20,592 nucleotides of DNA from positions 1 through 20,592 of the forward strand of contig CALBTA010000349.1 of the NCBI GenBank assembly GCA_937967755.1. Direction: 5' to 3'. Each line of letters opens with the position of its first letter. Within the stretch, counting starts at the first letter, position 1. A model generated the notes under the pieces. The model was given only the letters and a program-made list of their open reading frames with translations. It was not told the DNA's origin and did not search any database. Origin of the DNA: an uncultured Planctomycetaceae bacterium (GTDB lineage Bacteria > Planctomycetota > Planctomycetia > Pirellulales > Pirellulaceae). The position numbers and the translations under genes are program-made. This document shows, in pieces, positions 1 through 7,885 of this stretch.

Positions 1-395
1 ACCTCTGTACCTAGGCCAACACAGCGCGTCCGCAGTTCCACCCGCAAACTAAGATGCCGTGTTTGCGAGCGAATAGGTCCCTGCGAATAGCGATTCGTAT
101 AGCGCAGACTGAACGCGTGGACGTCGGTGTCGAGGTAACGGGTTTCGCCGTGCCGGTCGCGGTAGACGAATCCCTTGCCGGTATCTTGCAAGTAGCGACG
201 CTGCCGGGCGCGCGAGAAGAGGTAGACCTCCAATGCCGCCGCGAAGACGATTGCCGCAAGCGCAAGAAAGATCGCCGCGAACAGATGCTGCTGCCACAAC
301 AGCAACAGCGCGAAACCCAACCCAAACAGGCCAACGACGCGCAACCCGTAAAACCACTTCGGGACGTGGCCGCCGCATTGGATGAATGGGTTCAT
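1..395 (-). CDS. Partial membrane protein of unknown function (C-terminus beyond left edge)
   Basis: The minus strand stays open from an ATG at 395 to the left edge, giving 131 residues with no stop. Residues 1-20 are polar (MNPFIQCGGHVPKW). Two hydrophobic stretches follow at about 17-35 and 39-58 (GLFGLGFALLLLW, then IFLALAAIVFAAALEVYLF), and then a basic cytoplasmic-type stretch (SRARQRRYLQD). The rest reads as a soluble domain with YRDRHGETRYLDTDV and FSLRYTNRYSQG. This frame looks coding; the two competing minus frames here are Arg/Ser-rich and implausible. The start lies 18 nt after the stop of the exported-protein gene upstream, so the two are probably co-transcribed. The ribosome site is weak (GGAT about 8 nt before ATG). 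I do not recognise a family. Confidence 0.75.
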   Translation of the reverse strand, partial: MNPFIQCGGHVPKWFYGLRVVGLFGLGFALLLLWQQHLFAAIFLALAAIVFAAALEVYLFSRARQRRYLQDTGKGFVYRDRHGETRYLDTDVHAFSLRYTNRYSQGPIRSQTRHLSLRVELRTRCVGLGTE

Positions 396-413
396 TGCAT
401 CATCCGGGGCACG

Positions 414-947
414 CTACTGCTTCGCGTTCAACGTCACCTTCCGCATCGCGCTTTCGATGGCTTGCAACCGCCGGCGAAGCTTCTGCGTGGCTTCGTCCAC
501 CTGCACACCGTCGGCGAAGTTGGCCGTTACCTTTTGATCGCCGAAGCTGAGGCTGATCGTGGTCGAAGCCCCGTCGGCAATTTGTTTCGGCGATTCCACG
601 GGCTTGGCCGCTCCGATGGTTTCCGGCAATGCGGCCAGATCGTGTTCGGCCAGCGCGTCGGCCAGTTGCTTCACTTGCTCTTCAGAAAGGTTTCCCTTGC
701 GCGGCTGCGCTCGCCCGCCGACGCCGTACGAACCGGTCCAGCTTCCGTCGGCGGCGATATCGATGCTCGTTTCCAGCCGCCCCGCGAACCCGCCCAGTTG
801 CAAGTGCGACAGTTTCAGCGCGTGCTTTAGTTTTCCATCGGCGATGTAATCTTCCGGCTCCGCAGCTTCGCAAGGGGCGAAGGCGAAATTTCCGAGGGTA
901 GCTGCGATTGCGAAAATCAACGAGCAATACAGCGATGGCCTGAACAT
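414..947 (-). CDS. Exported protein of unknown function
   Basis: A 177-residue protein beginning MFRPSLYCSLIF. The ATG at 947 is preceded by a good ribosome site (AAAGGA, 6 nt before), so I prefer it to an upstream in-frame start. The N-terminus is a signal peptide: hydrophobic residues about 5-25, with likely cleavage near CEA-AEP. FAPC could be read as a poor lipobox, so a lipoprotein is possible but less likely. The mature part has an aromatic/Gly segment (GSWTGSYGVGG), an amphipathic helix (LSEEQVKQLADAL), a beta-rich segment (TTISLSFGDQKVTANFADG) and a basic C-terminal helix. It probably works in the periplasm or at the envelope. It is the first gene of a two-gene minus-strand unit with the membrane protein at 395. 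No family recognised. Confidence 0.8.
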   Translation of the reverse strand: MFRPSLYCSLIFAIAATLGNFAFAPCEAAEPEDYIADGKLKHALKLSHLQLGGFAGRLETSIDIAADGSWTGSYGVGGRAQPRKGNLSEEQVKQLADALAEHDLAALPETIGAAKPVESPKQIADGASTTISLSFGDQKVTANFADGVQVDEATQKLRRRLQAIESAMRKVTLNAKQ

Positions 948-1058
948 GATTATTCCTTTCACGAAGATGAGATTTGCGTCAGCGGCCGCCGGCGCGGATA
1001 ATATTCTGGGGCGGCGCACAACATCATACCAGCTTCCGCCTAAGTACGTTGAAATAAC

Positions 1059-1122
1059 TGAGCGGGGAGGCGCTAGCCGCCGGCAGATGCCGAATCACCG
1101 GCGGCTAGCGCCTTGCCGCTCA
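1059..1122. repeat. 64-nt near-perfect palindrome (hairpin or dispersed palindromic element)
   Basis: The inner arms 1068-1083 and 1098-1113 are perfect 16-bp inverted copies (AGGCGCTAGCCGCCGG and its complement) around a 14-nt loop. After a 2-nt interruption the outer arms 1059-1065 (TGAGCGG) and 1116-1122 (CCGCTCA) add 7 more perfect pairs. No T-run follows on either strand, so it is not a classical intrinsic terminator. It lies between two divergent genes, about 30 nt upstream of the start at 1152, so it may be transcribed in that leader. From memory, GC-rich palindromes centred on GCTAGC recur between genes in planctomycete genomes; copy number here cannot be checked. Confidence 0.85.
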
Positions 1123-1151
1123 ATGTTGGGCGAAAGAGATCGGTAACGGGA

Positions 1152-2825
1152 ATGATGCATCGCAAAAACATGATCGCGTTGGTACTGACCGCCAGCCTTC
1201 TCGCCGTCGCCGCGAGTGATGCCGGCGCGGAAGACGGATCCGAGGCACCTCCGTACAACCCCTATGCGAAAGTCCTCGCCGAGGCGAATATCGAGCCGAC
1301 GCTCACGGGCGTCACGGAGTATCTGCAATCGCTCGTTCCTTCCGCGGATGAGTTGGCCGAGCGCGACGCCCGCGTGGGCGCTTTGATCGCGCAGCTTGGC
1401 GCGTCCAACTTCGCGCAACGGGAAGAGGCGATGCGGAAGCTCGCCGCGATGCCCGATTTGCCGCACGACAAGTTGCAAGCCGCGGCTGCGTCGGACGATC
1501 CGGAGATTCGGTGGCGAAGCGAGGCGGTGATCAAAATGGCGTCGCGCCCCAACCCGTTGCCCGAAGCGGTCTGCCGCACGATTCACATTCTTTCAATTCA
1601 GGGTGCCGCGCCAGTCTTGCTGAAGGTGATTCCGCAGCTAGGCCCGGCGCACGTTCGCCGCGCCGCGGAGGAAGCACTGATCTCCAGCGCACGCGCGGAA
1701 GACGCGCCGCTACTGAAAGCCGCGCTGGCCAGTGACGATACCGCGCTCAAAGCGGCGGCGATTACTGCACTCGGCGCCGCGCTGGGCGAAGAGGCGCTCG
1801 CCGACATCCGACCGCTGCTGGAGAGCGAGCAGATCGAAGTGAAACAAGCCGCCGCCAAGGCGCTGGCGAATATGGGTGACCGCGACGTGCTGCCGGTGTT
1901 GTTGGAGTTGATCCAGCACGACGATGTAAATGTGCGGGCGAGCAGCATCGCCATCCTGCGCGGGCTGACGGGAAAACAGTTCGGCATGCTGGCGTACGAT
2001 GCAGCCGACAAGCGAGCGGCCGCGGCTGAAAAATGGCAAAAGTGGATTGACGACGAAGGCGGCTCCGCCGAACTCACCTTCCCGCTGCCACGTTTCGCCC
2101 AGCGGCCGGAAATTGGGCATACGTTGATCTTGGTCTATGGAAAGCACAAGGCGATTGAACTGAATGCCGCGGGTGAAACGGTTTGGGAAAAGAACGACTT
2201 GAATTACCCCTGGGCCGTACAGCGGCTTGACAACGGCAACACGGTGATCGGTTCGTACCGCGGTAAGTATGTCGTCGAATTCAATCCGGCCGGTGACGAA
2301 GTGTGGCGGAAGGACGGCCTGCCGGGCGGCGTCTTTGGGCTACAGCGGCTGCCCAGCGGCAACACGCTGCTGGGTTTGCACAGCGCGAAAAAGGCAATTG
2401 AGATCAACCAAGAGGGCGAAACCGTGTGGGAAGCAACGTTCGCCGGCCAGCCGATGGGCGTTCAGCGGCTGGCCAACGGCAACACCATGGTCGCCTTGCA
2501 CAGCGGCAACAAGGTGGTCGAGGTTGACCGCGAGGGAAAAATCGTTTGGGAAGTTAGCGACGTGAAAATTCCCCGCACCGTGCAGCGGCTGGAAGATGGT
2601 AATACGCTGGTCGGCGATTCGAGCAACCAACGGGCCGTCGAATTCGACAGCGACGGCAAGGTCGTTTGGACTTACAAGGCGTCAAGCAGCGTCTACGAAG
2701 CCCGCCGGCTTTCCAACGGCAACACGCTGGTCAGCGACGGCAACCGCGTCGTCATCGTCAACCGCGAAGGCGAAGTCATGTGGGAAAAGCAGATCAGCGG
2801 CTGTGGTCGGGCGATTCGGTTCTAA
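1152..2825 (+). CDS. Exported HEAT-repeat and beta-propeller protein
   Basis: A 557-residue protein. A signal peptide is clear (MMHRKNMIALVLTASLLAVA, then SDAGA), which fixes the start at 1152 or 1155; GGGA sits just upstream. Residues about 60-290 are HEAT-type helical repeats, for example VRRAAEEALISSA, LKAAAITALGAALG, VKQAAAKALANMG and VRASSIAILRGL. From about 319 to the end are six propeller-like blades with a 40-residue period. Each carries a QRLxxGNT turn followed by a VVExxxxGxxVW strand; the QRL/RRL turns begin near residues 356, 396, 436, 476 and 516. This resembles PQQ-like and arylsulfotransferase-type propellers, but no catalytic residues are evident. A protein-binding scaffold in the periplasm is the likely role. 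Convergent with the next gene; no terminator seen in the 91-bp gap. Confidence 0.88.
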   Translation: MMHRKNMIALVLTASLLAVAASDAGAEDGSEAPPYNPYAKVLAEANIEPTLTGVTEYLQSLVPSADELAERDARVGALIAQLGASNFAQREEAMRKLAAMPDLPHDKLQAAAASDDPEIRWRSEAVIKMASRPNPLPEAVCRTIHILSIQGAAPVLLKVIPQLGPAHVRRAAEEALISSARAEDAPLLKAALASDDTALKAAAITALGAALGEEALADIRPLLESEQIEVKQAAAKALANMGDRDVLPVLLELIQHDDVNVRASSIAILRGLTGKQFGMLAYDAADKRAAAAEKWQKWIDDEGGSAELTFPLPRFAQRPEIGHTLILVYGKHKAIELNAAGETVWEKNDLNYPWAVQRLDNGNTVIGSYRGKYVVEFNPAGDEVWRKDGLPGGVFGLQRLPSGNTLLGLHSAKKAIEINQEGETVWEATFAGQPMGVQRLANGNTMVALHSGNKVVEVDREGKIVWEVSDVKIPRTVQRLEDGNTLVGDSSNQRAVEFDSDGKVVWTYKASSSVYEARRLSNGNTLVSDGNRVVIVNREGEVMWEKQISGCGRAIRF

Positions 2826-2916
2826 AATATGAAACTATCCGAAGACCTCGGAAGCAGCACGAAGTGCCAATCCGGCCAGAAGTTTTCAATAGGCTCGTAA
2901 GTGATAACCACAGCGG

Positions 2917-4431
2917 TCACCGTAGCGGCCAGCGGCGCGATGCCTCTTGCGCCGCGTCTTCCAGCGGTTGAATCCCGCGAATACGTCCGCGCGGAACCAG
3001 TCCGTCGTTAGCAATCGGGCGGTCGATTTGATGGACCCCGACATTGCCAGCCGCGTCGCGTACTTCCAGCCGCAGGTAAATCTGTGCGGGAACGCTGCCA
3101 TCCACCCGCCACTGATATTGCCCGCTGTTTTCCAGCCCTGCCGCCAGGGTTGTCCACGGGCCGCGCGGGTTGTCGCTGAACATCAGCGTGATGGGGCGCG
3201 GGCTTAGCACTTCGTCTTTCGCTTCCCAAAAAATTGAAAGCGTGCCGACTTCCTGGCCGCGCCCGTAACGAGCCGACGTAATCGCGGCATGCGGCGGGGT
3301 TTGGTCCAGCCCGATCCAGACCTCAGCTTCGTCTCCGCTTTGTGGAATCTCGCCGCTGAGGCCGTTGCCGCTCTGCACGACGATGCGGAACCCGTACATG
3401 CCTTCGTCGGCAATCTCAATCGGAAAGGGGCTGCGGCGGTCTTCATCGACGGCCCACTGTTGCCAAACGCGGCCGCCGTCGCGCGTCGCCCAAAGCTGTA
3501 CGCTGGCAACGCCCGAAGGACCGACTCCGTCGAGGTCGTACGCCAGGTTGAACCTGTTGTGTTGGGTCATTTGCGGCCGTTCGCCCGGCGGCAGTTGGAA
3601 CGGAGCGATGACTTGATGCGCTACTTCGCCTTGAATCTCGGCCTGCTGGGGAACCGGCTGGTGAGTTTCTTGAACTTTCGGTGTCCGGTTGAGCACTTCG
3701 TCGGCCGGCCATTGGATCGATGGATGGGATTCCGGCCGATCGTTCTGCGCGAGCGCGGGCCGTTGGCCCCTGGCTAGATTCGGTAGTTGCAGTTTGCGTT
3801 GCACGACGTTCATGTTCCCTGCCCGGTCTTGCACTTCGGCCCGAACTTCCAATCCGCTGCCATGCCGCTGCGGCCACCACGATGTCGTACCGCCAAGCTG
3901 GGTGCGCTGCTCTCCGCGCGGAAGTTCCACGGCGCCGGGCTGCCACTGTTCGGCGTTGTCGTGGCGGAAGAAGACTTTGAAGCTGTCGACCACCAGGTTC
4001 GGATCAGCAATCGCCCATGTCGTTTGCACTTCGCCCGAAGGCCCGACGCCCGCGTTCAAATCGAGCCGCGGCCCAACGGTGTCAACCAACACGCGAAGTT
4101 CTGGCCCGTGCACGCGCTGCGCTGGGGCCGACGCGGTGACCGTTCGCGAAGCAAACCAGTACTCGCCATCTTGCTGCGCGCGGAAGTCGAACTTTCCAGC
4201 ACGCGGGGTTTGGCGGCTGTAAAGTTGCCAGCTTCGCCCACGATCGGCGGAAACGTAGAGGTGTACTTCAACGGGCTGTCCGCTTGACGTTTCGGGGGCG
4301 GTAAAAGGAATCGTAAAGAAGTTCTGCCGCGTTGCCAGCGGCGCGTCGGAGGGCGATTGCGCAGCGGCAAGCGACGGTCCACAAAACTGCGCCGCCACGA
4401 GGGCTATCACTGCGAAACTGAGCACTCGCAT
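2917..4431 (-). CDS. Secreted protein with duplicated Ig/fibronectin-like unit
   Basis: A 504-residue protein with a signal peptide (MRVLSFAVIALVAAQFCG, then PSLAAAQ). Two related units of about 160-180 residues flank a Pro/Gln-rich linker at about 225-285. Each unit starts with a beta module resembling neuraminidase/BNR wording (LYVSADRGRSWQLYSRQ in the first, LWATRDGGRVWQQWAVD in the second). Each then has an Ig-like module introduced by VDTVGPRLDL or LDQTPPHAAI and ending VRAEVQDRAGN or LRLEVRDAAGN. This pattern is typical of large exported planctomycete beta-sandwich proteins. No enzymatic motif or C-terminal anchor is visible. The tail is Arg-rich (RGRIRGIQP, RRWPLR). The ATG at 4431 has only a poor ribosome site, but the signal peptide supports it. 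An extracellular or periplasmic binding role is inferred. Confidence 0.82.
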   Translation of the reverse strand: MRVLSFAVIALVAAQFCGPSLAAAQSPSDAPLATRQNFFTIPFTAPETSSGQPVEVHLYVSADRGRSWQLYSRQTPRAGKFDFRAQQDGEYWFASRTVTASAPAQRVHGPELRVLVDTVGPRLDLNAGVGPSGEVQTTWAIADPNLVVDSFKVFFRHDNAEQWQPGAVELPRGEQRTQLGGTTSWWPQRHGSGLEVRAEVQDRAGNMNVVQRKLQLPNLARGQRPALAQNDRPESHPSIQWPADEVLNRTPKVQETHQPVPQQAEIQGEVAHQVIAPFQLPPGERPQMTQHNRFNLAYDLDGVGPSGVASVQLWATRDGGRVWQQWAVDEDRRSPFPIEIADEGMYGFRIVVQSGNGLSGEIPQSGDEAEVWIGLDQTPPHAAITSARYGRGQEVGTLSIFWEAKDEVLSPRPITLMFSDNPRGPWTTLAAGLENSGQYQWRVDGSVPAQIYLRLEVRDAAGNVGVHQIDRPIANDGLVPRGRIRGIQPLEDAAQEASRRWPLR

Positions 4432-4765
4432 TCCAAATCGACCATCATCGAATACGAATCACCTTGCACACCGTGTGTTCATCCGTTGGTATCGGCGGCA
4501 TCCCTGGCAGCGATTAGCCCGCAGCGCGTGATAGCGTAAGCTGTACGGGTTGCCGAAACCTTGCCGCTGTAAAACATTCCCCACGGTCTTCGCGTCCAGG
4601 GTAAGGGTGGGCGGCCCACGGCCAGCCGGCACGCTCGAACCAATTTACAAACTGATGAGCACAAATTATGATATCGCTACAACCCTCCTAGATTGTCGGC
4701 TGCACATGTGCCAGTGTCGTTGCCGGCTTCCCCCACCATCACCCTGCCTTAGCTCGGAGCCCTCC
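4432..4765. other. Divergent intergenic control region (334 bp)
   Basis: No gene is supported here. It separates the starts of two divergently read secreted-protein genes. It holds a sigma70-like promoter facing right (4644-4672). It also has a short palindrome GTGGGC-G-GCCCAC (4607-4619) inside a GC-rich stretch that may be a fragment of a dispersed repeat, and an 11-nt palindrome CACAC-C-GTGTG (4467-4477) near the left-facing gene. No convincing promoter for the minus-strand gene was found. Confidence 0.6.
4644..4672 (+). promoter_or_regulatory. Candidate sigma70-type promoter for the PQQ-like propeller gene
   Basis: TTTACA (4644-4649) and TATGAT (4667-4672) each match the consensus at 5 of 6 positions, with a 17-nt spacer. 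Transcription would begin near 4679 and leave a leader of about 87 nt before the ATG at 4766. Planctomycete promoters are poorly defined, so this rests on the general bacterial consensus only. Confidence 0.45.
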
Positions 4766-6061
4766 ATGAACTTTCGTGCCACCATTTTTCATTTTCTCGC
4801 GATCACCGCGTTGTTTCATTTGCCCGCGTTGGCAGGCGAATGGACGCAGTGGCGGGGGCCGCAGCGCGATGGGCATTCCGATGAGAAGAACCTGCTCGAG
4901 AATTGGGAGACCGCCAAGCCGAAACTGGTTTGGACGAAAGATGGCTTTGGCAAGGGTTACGCAAGCGTCACCATCGCCGACGGCACGCTTTACACCACGG
5001 GCAACTTCAGCGACGGCCAGGCCGTCGTGGCGGCCGATGCGAAGACCGGCGAAGTTGTTTGGAAGAAGTCACTGACATCTAGCCCGCCCAAGCACGGCTA
5101 CGACGGTTCGCGCTGCTCTCCGTCGATCGACGGCGACCGGCTGTACGCGGTAACATCGGACGGGGCCATCCATTGCCTGAAGCGCGACGGCGGTGAGGTC
5201 GTTTGGTCGAAGAGTTTCAAAGCAGAGTGGAGCGGCCGCATGATGAGCGGCTGGGGCTACAGCGAATCACCGTTGGTCGACGGCGATTGGGTGCTTTGCA
5301 CGCCCGGCGGCGCAGAGGCGATGATCGTCGCCCTGGATAGAGCGACTGGCAAAGAAGTGTGGAAGGCAGCCGTGCCTGATTTTGGTACTGGCAAAACCCG
5401 TAAGGGCGATCCGATCAGAAAAGGCGCTGGTTACTCGTCGATTGTCGTCTCCGAAGGCGCTGGCGTGAAGCAGTACGTCACGCTCGTCGGCCAGGGGCTG
5501 ATCGGCGTGCGGGCCAGCGACGGCAAATTCCTGTGGGGCTATGAAGATGTCGCCAACAAGACCGCCATCATCCCCACTGCCATTTGCGAAGGCGATTTCG
5601 TCTTCGGCAGTTCCGGCTATGGAACGGGTGCCGCGCTGTTGAAGCTAGAGTCGGACGGCCAAGGCGGCGTGAACGCTAAGGAACAGTATTTCCTGGACGC
5701 CAAGAAACTCCAGAATCACCACGGCGGCATGGTCATGGTCGGAGATTACATTTACTGCGGCCACAACCACAACTCGGGTTTTCCCATCTGCGTCGAGTGG
5801 AAAACAGGCGAAGTGAAGTGGATGGACCGCGGCCCCGGCAGCGGGAGCGCGGCGGTGCTGTTCGCCGACGGGAACCTTGTATACCGCTACCAGAACGGGA
5901 CCGTTGCGCTGATCGAAGCCACGCCTGAAAAATACAACCTGAAAGGCACGCTTGAGCCGGACTATCAAGAAGGCAAGACCTGGGCACACCCGGTCATCGT
6001 CGACGGCAAACTCTATCTGCGTGAGCAAGATAAACTGATGTGTTACGACGTGAGTTCGTAG
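4766..6061 (+). CDS. Secreted PQQ-like beta-propeller protein
   Basis: A 432-residue protein. The ATG at 4766 has GGAG 6 nt upstream and opens a signal peptide (MNFRATIFHFLAITALFHLP, cleaved after about ALA at residue 23), so longer in-frame starts are rejected. The mature protein opens with the WTQWRGPQRDG motif seen at the start of many planctomycete PQQ-like propellers. Several blades follow with the (A/T)GxVxW tag: AKTGEVVWKK, RDGGEVVWSK, RATGKEVWKA, ASDGKFLWGY and KTGEVKWMDR. It belongs to the PQQ_2/BamB-like superfamily. The fold alone does not prove PQQ binding, and no dehydrogenase metal or haem site was seen, so a structural or binding role in the periplasm is as likely as an enzyme. 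Monocistronic by layout. Confidence 0.9.
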   Translation: MNFRATIFHFLAITALFHLPALAGEWTQWRGPQRDGHSDEKNLLENWETAKPKLVWTKDGFGKGYASVTIADGTLYTTGNFSDGQAVVAADAKTGEVVWKKSLTSSPPKHGYDGSRCSPSIDGDRLYAVTSDGAIHCLKRDGGEVVWSKSFKAEWSGRMMSGWGYSESPLVDGDWVLCTPGGAEAMIVALDRATGKEVWKAAVPDFGTGKTRKGDPIRKGAGYSSIVVSEGAGVKQYVTLVGQGLIGVRASDGKFLWGYEDVANKTAIIPTAICEGDFVFGSSGYGTGAALLKLESDGQGGVNAKEQYFLDAKKLQNHHGGMVMVGDYIYCGHNHNSGFPICVEWKTGEVKWMDRGPGSGSAAVLFADGNLVYRYQNGTVALIEATPEKYNLKGTLEPDYQEGKTWAHPVIVDGKLYLREQDKLMCYDVSS

Positions 6062-6138
6062 CGGAGCGCAGGAAGGGATTGTATCCCGTCGTGCATGCCA
6101 CTCGTTGCGCTGGTCAGGTTACAAACCCGACCTACTAC

Positions 6139-7731
6139 TCACCGGCGAATCCGATAGTTTTCGTCAATGATGATGATTGCATCGGGGTCGTCGTCGACCG
6201 GGATCAATTCGGCCTCAATCACCATGTCGGCATCGTCGCTGCCCGTGGGCGGATGCGAAGGGGGTGTTTGCGAAGGCTGAACGACGTGCCCCTTTCGCAA
6301 CGGTGCCGATTCGACGGTGGCAGCGGAAATATCGTCCAGCGGCGCCGCCGGTGTTACGGGCATTGGCTTGTCGGTGTGGATGATTTTCTGGGTTTCGATG
6401 GCCGTTACATCGGGCGCGCGGTCTTCGATTTCGACGCCGGACGTTTGAATCGCGGCGGTCTTCAGCGCGGTCACGTCCTTCGCGCGATCGACGATTTCCC
6501 GGCTTTCTGCTTCAATCGCAGGCGTGTCGATCGCGCTGATGTCATCGGCGTTGTCGGTAATTGCTTTGACTTCGACATAACCTGGAACACTTCCCTCATC
6601 TCGCTGCGACGCCGTCTTCACCTCTGGCGATTTCAGTCGCGAAACCGCTTGCCGCTGTGCCGGTTCCCCCAGGGCCGTCGGTTCTGGTAGCGACGAGATA
6701 GGCTGCGACATGGACGAAAACTCCAAGTCCGATCCCGCCTCCAAATTCATCCCCATGGAAAGGGAGGACGAAGAAGACAGTTTCGCCGCCGCCTGCGATT
6801 CCCGCGATGTTTTCACCGACGGCGCGGTCACAGGAGCCGTGCTCGTCCGCGCGGGAGCGGCAGGCTCTTTGACCTCCGACACGTGATCATCACGGCGTGT
6901 CGCATCCTCAATCCGCACGAACTCGTGGCGAAGTGCCACGTCGTAATTGCGCGGGTTGTCGCCCAGTCCGCTGTATAGAACTTCGGATTTCCCGCCACGG
7001 AAGTCGGCCGTGTAGATGCCGACCACCAATTCCGTGTCGCGGTCGTGCCGGTTAATGGTCACGCAGGGAACGACAACCACCAGCGAGTGTGGGTGATGCT
7101 TCGCCCCTTCGATATCCGCGATGGCCGACTTGGCTTGCAGTCGGGCGTTGGCGACGGCCGCCAACAAACTGCGGTAACGCGGCTCTACGACGCTGGCATC
7201 TTGCAGCAGGGCGATGCGATCTAATTCCCCGCTGCGCAGCAGTTGAGAGATTTCGTCAACCGCCGGCAAACGCCCTCCTGACAGCGCCGCGTGCAGCGCT
7301 CCGCAGAAGTGGGATGCCTCGTTGTAGCGGTTCTTCGTGCCGTAGCAAACTTCATTGCCTTCGCGCGTGACAGCCACATGCGAGTTGAGTTTCACCAACA
7401 GCAGTTGCGTTTCGGATTTGTCCCGGGCAGCGTTGTCGTCGAGGTTGGCGGTGAAATGGTTTTCCGCCAGCGCTGCGCTGCCAACTTCGTAGCGGGCACC
7501 CAGGTTGGCGGTGCGAAAGGGGCTTTTGAGTGAATACTTCAAGCCGGGCAGCAGGTCTTCGGCAAACCATTGTTGGAACGATTCAACACACTCGCGCTCG
7601 CACTCATCGCTGCAGGTGACATGCATCGCCCCAACCGCCGCCGAGTCTTCACCGCGTGCGAAATCGCGCAGTGCGCGGGCGTTCACATCCAGCGGGTTTT
7701 CCTTGCCGATCAGATCGATCAAGCCTCTCAT
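6139..7731 (-). CDS. Unrecognised protein with acidic repeat-bearing C-terminus
   Basis: A 530-residue protein. I take the ATG at 7731 (MRGLIDLIGKENP) because GAGG lies 7 nt upstream; an in-frame GTG at 7797 has no such site. There is no signal peptide or membrane segment, so it is probably cytoplasmic. Residues 1-295 look globular: a Cys cluster C40, C44, C48 (TCSDECEREC), further cysteines at about 129 and 143, and a beta-rich part (HSLVVVVPCVTINRHDRDTE, then LVVGIYTADF). From about 300 it is Pro/Ala/Ser-rich and disordered. Near residues 440-500 a roughly 22-residue motif repeats (DVTALKTAAI, DVTAIETQKI, DISAIDTPAI, with EIVDRA and EIEDRA between). The end is strongly acidic (ELIPVDDDPDA). 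No family recognised. Convergent with the propeller gene upstream. Confidence 0.8.
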   Translation of the reverse strand: MRGLIDLIGKENPLDVNARALRDFARGEDSAAVGAMHVTCSDECERECVESFQQWFAEDLLPGLKYSLKSPFRTANLGARYEVGSAALAENHFTANLDDNAARDKSETQLLLVKLNSHVAVTREGNEVCYGTKNRYNEASHFCGALHAALSGGRLPAVDEISQLLRSGELDRIALLQDASVVEPRYRSLLAAVANARLQAKSAIADIEGAKHHPHSLVVVVPCVTINRHDRDTELVVGIYTADFRGGKSEVLYSGLGDNPRNYDVALRHEFVRIEDATRRDDHVSEVKEPAAPARTSTAPVTAPSVKTSRESQAAAKLSSSSSLSMGMNLEAGSDLEFSSMSQPISSLPEPTALGEPAQRQAVSRLKSPEVKTASQRDEGSVPGYVEVKAITDNADDISAIDTPAIEAESREIVDRAKDVTALKTAAIQTSGVEIEDRAPDVTAIETQKIIHTDKPMPVTPAAPLDDISAATVESAPLRKGHVVQPSQTPPSHPPTGSDDADMVIEAELIPVDDDPDAIIIIDENYRIRR

Positions 7732-7819
7732 GGCGAATCCTCGCGAAGTATTCTGCTCATCTGGCCAATTCCAAACACTACCTTTCCAATGTACCACGCG
7801 AAGGCTGAAAACGCATTCT

Positions 7820-7847
7820 TTGCCTTTTTAAGCCGCTGCGAGATAAT
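7820..7847 (+). promoter_or_regulatory. Candidate promoter for the universal stress protein gene
   Basis: TTGCCT (7820-7825, 4 of 6) and GATAAT (7842-7847, 5 of 6) are separated by 16 nt. Transcription would start near 7854, about 32 nt before the ATG at 7886. The site lies between divergently read genes, which fits a promoter. Confidence 0.35.
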
Positions 7848-7885
7848 GAAGTATCGATTCGCTGACCTCGAACTGGGAGCAAATC

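Noticed and set aside
54..830. Long plus-strand reading frame across 54-830
   Set aside because: It lies opposite two better-supported minus-strand genes with signal peptide or membrane segments and a good ribosome site. Its translation is Arg/Leu-rich without domain features.
998..1028. TATTAT and TATGAT on the minus strand upstream of the exported-protein gene
   Set aside because: Both resemble -10 boxes, but no acceptable -35 lies at 16-18 nt, so no promoter is called.
6075..6087. GGGAT-TGT-ATCCC hairpin between convergent genes
   Set aside because: A 5-bp stem without a T-run; it could arise by chance.
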